From NCBI GenBank assembly GCA_964437515.1, contig CAYTHB010000006.1, positions 7,479 to 71,478 on the forward strand: a stretch of 64,000 nucleotides of DNA. The letters run 5' to 3'. The stretch comes from Sterolibacterium sp964437515 (GTDB taxonomy: Bacteria; Pseudomonadota; Gammaproteobacteria; Burkholderiales; Rhodocyclaceae). A program made the position numbers and the translations under genes. Below the pieces are notes generated by a model. That model saw nothing but the letters and a program-made list of their open reading frames with translations, had not been told where the DNA came from and did not search any database. Below, in pieces: positions 54,876 through 64,000 of this stretch. Within the stretch, counting starts at the first letter, position 1; the number at the start of each line of letters is the position of its first letter.

Positions 54876-55982
54876 ATGAAAATCGCCGCCGCTACCTTGG
54901 ACTTTTCCAGCCAACACAGTGCCCAAAGCACTCACACGCTAAAAGAGTCGCTACGTGCTTGGGTTGGTAACCAACGTCCTGATTTTGAAGGAAATAATCG
55001 AAACGCGTCTTTAAGCGCCAGTCCATCCCTTGCGCCAGAAATCTCGAAGGCCGCGCGTGCCGCACAGGTGGCTGAAATGGCAGGTACGGTCGATGCCGTC
55101 AAGAACGATGCCGATCAGCAGACACAGGCCATCAAGGATAGCGTGGATGCGGCTGAGCACGATCCTCGCTTGCTGATGATTCGTCAGATGGTCAAGATGC
55201 TGACCGGAAAAGACATCCGTATTTTTTCAGCGACAGAATTACAAACAACCTCCGTGAGCGTCAATATCACCCGGCATTCCTCCGCGCAAGCTCCACAAGC
55301 CCCTGAGCGTGCCGGTTATGGCATCGAATATGATCGCCATGAAGTTCTGACGGAAACCGAACAAACGGATTTTCAGGCACAAGGCATCATCCGTACCACG
55401 GACGGCAAGGAAATCCAGTTCCAGCTCAACCTGCAGATGCAGCGCAGTTACAGGGAAGAAAGTAATGTCAGCTTGCGTGCCGGGGATGGCATCCGAAAAG
55501 ATCCTCTGGTTATCAACTTCAACGGTGCCTCTGCCCAGTTGCAAAGTCAGCGTTTCAGCTTCGATCTCGAAGGCGACGGCCAGAAAGACCAAGTCGCCCT
55601 CTTGGGGGCGAACAGTGGTTATCTGGCATTGGACATGAATCACAACGGCAAGATCGACTCCGGCAAGGAGTTGTTCGGCGTACAAAGCGGCAACGGCTTT
55701 GCCGATCTGGCGCAATATGACAACGACGGCAATGGCTGGATCGACGAAAATGACCCCATTTACAACCAGTTACACATCTGGTCACCCAGTTCCGATGGGG
55801 AAGGAAAACTGTCCACACTCAAGGAAAAACAGGTCGGCGCGCTGTATCTGGGCAGCCAAAGCACGCCGTTTGAACTGCGCGATGCCGCCAATCAATCCCT
55901 CGGTGCTGTGCGTGCCAGCGGCGTCTGGCTCGCCGAGAACGGCACGGCGGGATCGTTGCAACAGATTGATCTGACAGTATAA
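54876..55982 (+). CDS. Orphan protein with EF-hand-like calcium motifs
   Basis: 368 residues; no signal peptide. The N-terminal half (to about 200) is helical and of unknown type ('AARAAQVAEMAGTVDAVKN'). The C-terminal part (about 225-310) has calcium-loop-like stretches: 'DLEGDGQKDQVALL', 'DMNHNGKIDSGKELFG' and 'DNDGNGWIDENDPIY', followed by 'NQLHIW'. Similar segments occur in large RTX/VCBS secreted proteins and in stand-alone proteins of unknown role. It is flanked by a GGDEF gene (divergent) and grpE, with a strong terminator after it. Confidence 0.7.
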   Translation: MKIAAATLDFSSQHSAQSTHTLKESLRAWVGNQRPDFEGNNRNASLSASPSLAPEISKAARAAQVAEMAGTVDAVKNDADQQTQAIKDSVDAAEHDPRLLMIRQMVKMLTGKDIRIFSATELQTTSVSVNITRHSSAQAPQAPERAGYGIEYDRHEVLTETEQTDFQAQGIIRTTDGKEIQFQLNLQMQRSYREESNVSLRAGDGIRKDPLVINFNGASAQLQSQRFSFDLEGDGQKDQVALLGANSGYLALDMNHNGKIDSGKELFGVQSGNGFADLAQYDNDGNGWIDENDPIYNQLHIWSPSSDGEGKLSTLKEKQVGALYLGSQSTPFELRDAANQSLGAVRASGVWLAENGTAGSLQQIDLTV

Positions 55983-56009
55983 ATTCAGTAAATCAACAGA
56001 TTTCACGGG

Positions 56010-56045
56010 TTCCCTGATGGATATTTCCCATCAGGGAAATTTATT
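56010..56045 (+). terminator. Rho-independent-like terminator after the calcium-motif gene
   Basis: TTCCCTGATGG (56010-56020) pairs perfectly with CCATCAGGGAA (56028-56038) across a 7-base loop, followed by ATTTATTT. It separates the upstream gene from the heat-shock genes. Confidence 0.75.
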
Positions 56046-56056
56046 TCCGCTCGGCT

Positions 56057-56085
56057 CTTGAAAACCCCACAAGCAACCCCACCAT
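56057..56085 (+). promoter_or_regulatory. Sigma-32 (heat-shock) promoter of grpE
   Basis: CTTGAAA at 56057-56063 is a perfect sigma-32 -35 element; CCCCACCAT at 56077-56085 matches the -10 (CCCCATNT) in its first five bases, with a 13-base spacer. It lies about 40 bases before grpE. Confidence 0.75.
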
Positions 56086-56126
56086 AAGTAACTGTTCGAA
56101 AAACCAGCTGCTTATGAGAGGTTTCC

Positions 56127-56663
56127 ATGCCGGAAAACAATCCTGTTCCTGAGACTCAGATCCCGTCTGCGGACAATGAGATCCCTATCGACACCACCCC
56201 CAGCCTCGAGGAGGCCCTGCGTACTGCCGAACTAAAAGCGCAGGAACATCATGATGCTTGGCTACGTGCCAAGGCCGAAACCGATAATGTACGCCGCCGC
56301 GCCCAGGACGACATTTCCAAGGCGCACAAGTACGCCAGCGAAAAATTTGCCAGCGAGCTGCTGGCGGTCAAGGACAGCCTCGAAGCGGCGCTGGCCAGTG
56401 AGAATCAGAGTGCTGAAAACATTCGAAATGGGGTGGAAATAACACTACGCCAACTCATCGCTGCCTTTGAAAAAGCCAGCCTCGTCGAGCTCAACCCCTT
56501 GAATGAAAAGTTCGATCCGAACTGGCATCAGGCGATCGGCCAGCTCGATGCACCGGAAGGCGTTGAACCCAACCAGGTGCTGCAAGTCCTGCAAAAGGGC
56601 TATGCCCTGAGCGACCGCGTGCTGCGCCCAGCACTGGTGATGGTGACCAAGGCAAAGGGCTGA
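56127..56663 (+). CDS. grpE: Nucleotide exchange factor GrpE
   Basis: 178 residues. An acidic disordered N-terminus (to about 25) is followed by a long coiled-coil helix ('WLRAKAETDNVRRRAQDDISKA') and a beta domain with 'EKFDPNWHQAIGQL' and the ending 'GYALSDRVLRPALVMVTKA'. It speeds ADP release from DnaK. The Shine-Dalgarno GAGAGG lies upstream. First of the grpE-dnaK-dnaJ heat-shock cluster. Confidence 0.95.
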   Translation: MPENNPVPETQIPSADNEIPIDTTPSLEEALRTAELKAQEHHDAWLRAKAETDNVRRRAQDDISKAHKYASEKFASELLAVKDSLEAALASENQSAENIRNGVEITLRQLIAAFEKASLVELNPLNEKFDPNWHQAIGQLDAPEGVEPNQVLQVLQKGYALSDRVLRPALVMVTKAKG

Positions 56664-56696
56664 ACGAGCGCATGCAAACTCATGCACAGAGGCTCA

Positions 56697-56724
56697 CTTG
56701 AATTTTTGTGATCCTTCCCCAAAT
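56697..56724 (+). promoter_or_regulatory. Sigma-32 (heat-shock) promoter of dnaK
   Basis: CTTGAAT (56697-56703) and CCCCAAAT (56717-56724) are separated by 13 bases, one mismatch each from the sigma-32 consensus. The site lies about 120 bases before dnaK, giving a fairly long leader. Confidence 0.75.
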
Positions 56725-56846
56725 ACCTAGCCAGCAGAAACAAACTCACAAACTCGCCGGTGCAATGAACGGCAATGTCGCCAAACACATCGACATCGCC
56801 CAGCACCGCCCCCTTAATTAAAATCTGAACATTGAAAGGAATTGAA

Positions 56847-58781
<1,935 letters not shown>

Positions 58782-58797
58782 ATCATTTGAGGACTTC

Positions 58798-58840
58798 AAG
58801 GAGCACTGCGTCATTTGACGTAGGGCTCCTTTCCTCTTTT
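58798..58840 (+). terminator. Hairpin between dnaK and dnaJ
   Basis: AAGGAGC (58798-58804) pairs with GCTCCTT (58825-58831), with an inner CTGCGTC/GACGTAG stem, followed by a pyrimidine tract ending TTTT. It may partly end dnaK transcripts and set the DnaK:DnaJ ratio; the dnaJ start is about 50 bases on. Confidence 0.65.
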
Positions 58841-58881
58841 CCCGTGCCGGTTTTCATTACTAACATGCAGCACTGACTCTC

Positions 58882-60006
<1,125 letters not shown>

Positions 60007-60036
60007 TCAAGCATCACAGAATCCACACACCCTCTC

Positions 60037-60062
60037 GGCACGCCACGGCGTGCCTGTTTTTT
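60037..60062 (+). terminator. Rho-independent terminator of dnaJ
   Basis: GGCACGCC (60037-60044) and GGCGTGCC (60047-60054) form a perfect 8-bp stem, followed by TGTTTTTT. It lies 30 bases after dnaJ and between convergent dnaJ and ffh. Confidence 0.88.
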
Positions 60063-60185
60063 GTGCGATTTTTGCAGCGACATTCAGTTCGGGCACCTTC
60101 CTGGCTGCCTGGACAGGGCGAATTATCCTACCCGATACTGCATCAAGTACGACATCTACAGCTTTCGGTTCTCCGGTTCTCCAAT

Positions 60186-61541
60186 TCACCGCATTCCGGG
60201 CATCATGCCTTTCATGCCGCGCATCATTTTTTGCAGGCCACCTTTGGAAAACTGCTTCATGACTTTTTGCGTCTGCTCAAACTGATTGAGCAAGCGATTG
60301 ACTTCCTGCACTTGCACGCCGGCACCCGCGGCAATGCGGCGCTTGCGGCTGGCCTTGATGATTTCGGGCTTGGTACGTTCAGCAGGGGTCATGGAGTTGA
60401 TGATGCCCTCGATACGACGAATCGCCTTGTCTTCCACGCCACTGCCTGCCTGCTGCGCGGCTTGCGCAAATTGGGCGGGAAGTTTTTCCAGCAACGAAGA
60501 GACACCGCCCATTTTGCGCATTTGAGCAATTTGCTCTTTGAAGTCGTTGAGATCAAAACCTTTACCAGACTTGAGCTTCTGCGCGAGTACCTGCGCTTTT
60601 TCATGGTCAACACCGCGTTGTGCTTCCTCGACCAGACCAAGAATGTCCCCCATGCCGAGGATGCGCGCTGCCATGCGTTCAGGGTGAAACTCTTCCAGGC
60701 CGGTCAGTTTTTCGCCTATGCCAGAAAATTTGATGGGCTTACCAGTGATATGACGTACCGAGAGAGCAGCACCACCGCGCGCATCACCATCGAGCTTGGT
60801 GAGGATGACACCCGTCAGCGGAAGCGCGTCGCTAAAAGCTTTTGCCGTATTGACGGCATCTTGCCCCAGCATGGCATCCACCACAAACAGGGTTTCAATC
60901 GGTTTGAGCTGCGCGTGTAGCACCTTGATTTCCGCCATCATTGCTTCATCGATTGCCAGGCGTCCTGCCGTATCGACAAACAAAATGTCGTAATAATGTT
61001 TCTTCGCGTAATCCAACGCGGCAGCCGCAATGTCTGCAGGTTTCTGTCCAACGGATGAAGGAAAGAAATCAATCGCAGCCTGAGCGGCAACCGTTTTCAA
61101 CTGTTCGATTGCTGCAGGACGATAGACGTCACAGGACACCACAAGAATTTTTTTCTTTTGCCGTTCGCGCAACCATTTGCCCAGTTTGGCTGTCGTGGTG
61201 GTCTTTCCTGCACCTTGCAAGCCCGCCATCAGGATCACTGCAGGGGGTTGTGTGGCCAAATCCAACCCGCTGCTGGCTCCACCCATGAGTTCGGTTAATT
61301 CACGATGTACCACACCCACCAGTGCCTGTCCGGGCGTAAGCGAGCCGATAACCTCATGGCCGATGGCCTTTTCCTTGACCCGTGCGATGAAATCCTTGAC
61401 CACGGGCAAGGCCACATCGGCTTCCAGCAATGCCATGCGGACTTCCCGCAGCATTTCGGCAATATTGTCATCGGTCAGGCGTGCCTGGCCGCGTATGGTC
61501 TTGACGACCTTGGCGAGGCGTTGAGTCAGATTGTCGAGCAT
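60186..61541 (-). CDS. ffh: Signal recognition particle GTPase Ffh
   Basis: 451 residues. N domain to about 85, then the G domain with 'GLQGAGKTTTTAKL' (about 105-118), 'DTAGRL' and 'TKLDGDARGG'. The Met-rich M domain ends 'MKGMMPGMR' and binds 4.5S RNA and signal sequences. It targets membrane proteins to the Sec translocon via FtsY. Divergent from the YpjD-like gene with a 53-base gap. Confidence 0.97.
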   Translation of the reverse strand: MLDNLTQRLAKVVKTIRGQARLTDDNIAEMLREVRMALLEADVALPVVKDFIARVKEKAIGHEVIGSLTPGQALVGVVHRELTELMGGASSGLDLATQPPAVILMAGLQGAGKTTTTAKLGKWLRERQKKKILVVSCDVYRPAAIEQLKTVAAQAAIDFFPSSVGQKPADIAAAALDYAKKHYYDILFVDTAGRLAIDEAMMAEIKVLHAQLKPIETLFVVDAMLGQDAVNTAKAFSDALPLTGVILTKLDGDARGGAALSVRHITGKPIKFSGIGEKLTGLEEFHPERMAARILGMGDILGLVEEAQRGVDHEKAQVLAQKLKSGKGFDLNDFKEQIAQMRKMGGVSSLLEKLPAQFAQAAQQAGSGVEDKAIRRIEGIINSMTPAERTKPEIIKASRKRRIAAGAGVQVQEVNRLLNQFEQTQKVMKQFSKGGLQKMMRGMKGMMPGMR

Positions 61542-61594
61542 ATCGTAAGTCCGGGAAATCCGGGAATTGGCTACGGATAGGGTAAACTTGAAAA

Positions 61595-62428
61595 ATGTCG
61601 ACGATTCTACTGCATCTATTGGCTGCTGCCCTGTATCTGGGGCTAGCTACGCATTTCTGGCGAACCCGATGGCGGGGGGCTGCACTGAGTCAGCCCTTGG
61701 TAGGGCTTTCTGGCTGGGAACGGGGCGTACTGGCCTGTACCTTGATTGTCCATGGCATCGCACTCAATCAAGATATTTTTACTGATGGCCCCATGCGATT
61801 CGGATTTTCCGTTTCATTGTCGATGATGCTCTGGCTCGCCATTGCCGTGTATTGGATCGAAAGCTTTTATGCGCGGATGGAAGGCTTGCAAATATTTGGG
61901 TTTCCACTGGCGGCTACCTGTGTGATCTTACCCCTGCTCTTGCCCAGCCCCCATCTTCAAACACAAACGGACACACTGGCTTTTCGCGCACACTTCATCA
62001 TGGCCATGCTGGCTTACAGTTTATTCACACTGGCTGCCCTGCACGCTCTTCTCATGACAGCAGCCGAACGCAATTTGCATCGCGGCCGTCTGCCTCCCTT
62101 GCTGGCGGGCTTGCCTCCCTTGTTGACGATGGAAGCCTTGCTATTCCGCCTCATACATATTGCGTTCCTCCTACTGACGGCCACCCTGCTCTCAGGCATC
62201 TTTTTTTCCGAAGCCCTCTTTGGAAAAGCGATGAGTTTCGATCACAAAACCGTCTTTGCCTTCATTTCATGGCTGATTTTTGCCGCATTACTTCTGGGGC
62301 GACACCGCCGCGGCTGGCGTGGCCGCCTCGCCTTGCGCTGGACATTGGCCGGGTTTGCTGCACTGTTACTGGCCTATGTCGGCAGCCATTTTGTTGTCGA
62401 GGTCATCCTTCATCGCTCAGCGACCTGA
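61595..62428 (+). CDS. YpjD/CcsA-like inner-membrane protein (cytochrome c assembly fold)
   Basis: 277 residues with about eight membrane helices. The helix with 'HFIMAMLAYSLFTLAALHALLM' and the later 'LLFRLIHIAFLLLTATLLSG' and 'FDHKTVFAFISWLIFAALL' match the YpjD/CcsA family; conserved histidines (in 'RAHFIM', 'DHKT') are heme-ligand candidates. The tryptophan-rich WWD loop of true CcsA is not seen, as usual in the YpjD branch. The location next to ffh is widespread in Proteobacteria. The precise role is unknown. Confidence 0.8.
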   Translation: MSTILLHLLAAALYLGLATHFWRTRWRGAALSQPLVGLSGWERGVLACTLIVHGIALNQDIFTDGPMRFGFSVSLSMMLWLAIAVYWIESFYARMEGLQIFGFPLAATCVILPLLLPSPHLQTQTDTLAFRAHFIMAMLAYSLFTLAALHALLMTAAERNLHRGRLPPLLAGLPPLLTMEALLFRLIHIAFLLLTATLLSGIFFSEALFGKAMSFDHKTVFAFISWLIFAALLLGRHRRGWRGRLALRWTLAGFAALLLAYVGSHFVVEVILHRSAT

Positions 62429-62497
62429 GTTGATGGAATGCATCCAAGACGACATCCCGGCGGGATGATAAACAAAGGACAAGCACATTTCACGCAA

Positions 62498-62562
62498 GCG
62501 ACTGATTTTCTCGCTGTGATCAATGCTTCAACCCGACTCTGACTTTAGTATTTCACGCTAAA
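62498..62562 (-). repeat. Dispersed intergenic repeat, copy D
   Basis: GACTGATTTTCTCGCT, then GCTTCAACCCGACTCTG and finally TTTCACGCTAAA align gaplessly with the reverse complement of copy B at about 75% identity. Its end lies 2 bases before the start codon of the CNNM gene. The rest of the 62429-62564 gap shows nothing else. Confidence 0.7.
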
Positions 62563-62564
62563 AA

Positions 62565-63842
62565 ATGGACGCGTTTTCCCTAGCAACTCAAATTACCATT
62601 CTGTTGGTGCTGCTGTTGATTTCGGGCTTTTTTACCATGGCAGAAACCGCCATGATGGCAAGCAATCGCCATCGCCTGCGACATCTGGCACATGAAGGAC
62701 ATCGCGGCGCACGACTTGCCACACAGCTTCTGACCAAAGTGGATCGCCTGATTAGCCTGATTCTGCTGGCCAATACACTGATCAACGCCGCTGCTGCGAT
62801 GCTGACCGCTCACATTATCTTGACCTTCTTTGGTGAGCAGAAATGGGCGCTGGAAGTAGGCACACTCTTCATCACCTTCTGCCTGCTCGTGTTTTCTGAA
62901 ATCGCACCAAAAGTCATTGGCTCAACCTATCCTGACTGGCTGACGCTGCGTATTGCTTATCTGCTGACACCACTGCAACGCATCGCAACCCCCGTGGTCT
63001 GGTTCATGAATCTGTTTGTCACTGCACTACTCAAACTCATGTACATCGAAGAAAAGCCCGGGCATGAGACCTCGCGGGTTTCGCCTGAAGACCTGCGCGC
63101 CATGGTGCTGGAAACCGGGCATTTCATCCCGACACAACATCAAAATATGCTGCTCAACCTTTTCGATCTCGAAAGTATCTCGGTTGAAGACATCATGACA
63201 CCTCGAGGCGAAATCGAAGGCATCGACCTACAATCCCCCTTGGAAGAAATCCATCAACAACTCGCAACCAGCTTTCACACACGACTGCTAGTGCATGATG
63301 GCAGCTCAGAAAATGTCGTTGGAATTCTTCATCAACGACGTCTATTGTCTGCTGCATTGGCAAATGAACTGGATATACAGACGCTACGCGATCAAACGCT
63401 CGAACCTTACTTCATTCCCGCAGGTACAACGATATACGCACAGCTACAGTTCTTTCAAAACAATCGGCAACGCATCGGTCTCGTTGTCGATGAGTATGGC
63501 GAGATCATGGGGCTGCTCACGCTGGAGGACATCATTGAAGAAATCATCGGAAAATTCACCACCAGCGTTCCAGAAGGTGGAACGCTGCATTGGGAACGAA
63601 CAAACGATGGCATGGAAAGCACGCTGGTAGACGGAACACGTACCCTGCGCGAATTGAATCGAGTATTAGGCCTGTCCTTCACGCTGGACGGCCCGAAAAC
63701 ACTCAATGGCTTGATCCTTGAGCACTTACAAGACATTCCAGAATCCGGCTTGAGCGTAAAAATTGGCGAAACCCCTATGGAAATCGTCCAGGCTCAAGAT
63801 CGAAAAATACGCATCGTGCGAATATTCAAACCACGAGCATAG
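62565..63842 (+). CDS. CNNM/CorC-family membrane transporter (HlyC/CorC)
   Basis: 425 residues. The N-terminal DUF21 domain has four helices ('ISGFFTMAETAMMASNRHRL' split; residues about 1-190). A CBS pair follows (about 200-330), including 'VEDIMTPRGEIEGID' and 'GLVVDEYGEIMGLLTLEDIIEEIIG', and a C-terminal CorC/HlyC transporter-associated domain ends it. Relatives handle magnesium or cobalt, though the substrate is not proven. No Shine-Dalgarno sequence is obvious because repeat D abuts the start. Confidence 0.9.
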   Translation: MDAFSLATQITILLVLLLISGFFTMAETAMMASNRHRLRHLAHEGHRGARLATQLLTKVDRLISLILLANTLINAAAAMLTAHIILTFFGEQKWALEVGTLFITFCLLVFSEIAPKVIGSTYPDWLTLRIAYLLTPLQRIATPVVWFMNLFVTALLKLMYIEEKPGHETSRVSPEDLRAMVLETGHFIPTQHQNMLLNLFDLESISVEDIMTPRGEIEGIDLQSPLEEIHQQLATSFHTRLLVHDGSSENVVGILHQRRLLSAALANELDIQTLRDQTLEPYFIPAGTTIYAQLQFFQNNRQRIGLVVDEYGEIMGLLTLEDIIEEIIGKFTTSVPEGGTLHWERTNDGMESTLVDGTRTLRELNRVLGLSFTLDGPKTLNGLILEHLQDIPESGLSVKIGETPMEIVQAQDRKIRIVRIFKPRA

Positions 63843-63902
63843 CCGCCCTCCCCCTCGATTTCTCATCGCTCACCATCATTCGCATTGATCGACCTATTTT
63901 GT

Positions 63903-63932
63903 TTGACAGTACTTGCAACGAATCCTTATAAT
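63903..63932 (+). promoter_or_regulatory. Near-consensus sigma-70 promoter of tRNA-Lys
   Basis: TTGACA (63903-63908) and TATAAT (63927-63932) are both perfect hexamers with an 18-base spacer, 14 bases before the tRNA. Confidence 0.9.
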
Positions 63933-63945
63933 GTTGGGCTTCGTT

Positions 63946-64000
63946 GGGTCGTTAGCTCAGTTGGTAGAGCAGCGGACTTTTAATCCGTTGGTCGCAGGTT
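63946..64000 (+). tRNA. tRNA-Lys (UUU), 3' end cut by window edge
   Basis: The acceptor strand GGGTCGT, the A-box TTAGCTCAGTTGGTAGAGC and the anticodon arm GCGGA-CTTTTAA-TCCGT are present, giving anticodon TTT. The sequence stops at the T-arm (GCAGGTT), so about 21 bases are missing. Confidence 0.93.

Overview
The window looks like a chromosomal segment of a Betaproteobacterium. The support is gene content and order: alaA-hom-thrC, a Gcr-type 'site-specific recombinase' membrane protein, bcp beside a PIN-PhoH ATPase, grpE-dnaK-dnaJ, and ffh divergent from a YpjD/CcsA-like gene that is followed by a CNNM/CorC gene and tRNA-Lys. I cannot name the species. There is one assembly gap (100 N at 19166-19265) inside a tandem repeat. 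No phage, insertion sequence or CRISPR array is visible.

Left part (1-18450). A minus-strand block encodes a giant surface or secreted protein of 3475 aa: an LEPR-XLL-type N-terminus, a DUF4347 domain, about twenty cadherin/VCBS-like repeats, a proline-rich linker and an orphan C-terminal domain. It is followed by a probable dedicated export apparatus: a TolC-type lipoprotein, two HlyD-like adaptors (one with a cytoplasmic GAF-like domain) and an M50 zinc-metallopeptidase fused to an HlyD-like domain. No ABC ATPase is present in the visible cluster. A Phd/RelE-type toxin-antitoxin pair on the opposite strand separates this block from the 5' end of a bacterial alpha-2-macroglobulin gene, which runs off the left edge. 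This export locus is the most unusual part of the window.

Middle part (18451-36993). A 47-bp tandem repeat array with inverted terminal copies precedes an ICMT-like membrane methyltransferase, an SDR oxidoreductase and a C40 peptidase. Threonine and alanine biosynthesis genes (alaA, hom, thrC) follow, with a zinc-type CDF transporter overlapping the end of thrC. Divergently, an Mth938-domain gene leads into a lipid A aminoarabinose (arn) operon: arnT, an SMR-type flippase subunit, arnB, arnC, ArnA as two separate proteins, and arnD. Bcp peroxiredoxin and PIN-PhoH come next. The arn set would modify lipid A with L-Ara4N; UDP-glucose dehydrogenase is not in the window.

Right part (36994-64000). 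Exonuclease III and the Gcr-type protein precede a compact three-gene signalling operon (outer-membrane barrel, PstS-like periplasmic protein, HAMP-PAS-degenerate GGDEF-EAL protein). Next are a complete MdtABC-like RND efflux operon with its own NodT-type outer-membrane factor, a membrane diguanylate cyclase, and an orphan calcium-motif protein. The chaperone genes grpE, dnaK and dnaJ carry recognisable sigma-32 promoters before grpE and before dnaK. The segment ends with ffh, a YpjD-like gene, a CNNM transporter and the start of tRNA-Lys behind a near-consensus sigma-70 promoter.

Four diverged copies of an intergenic repeat (TTTAGCGTGAAA end, GCTTCAA core) lie at 7.7, 37.0, 53.4 and 62.5 kb.
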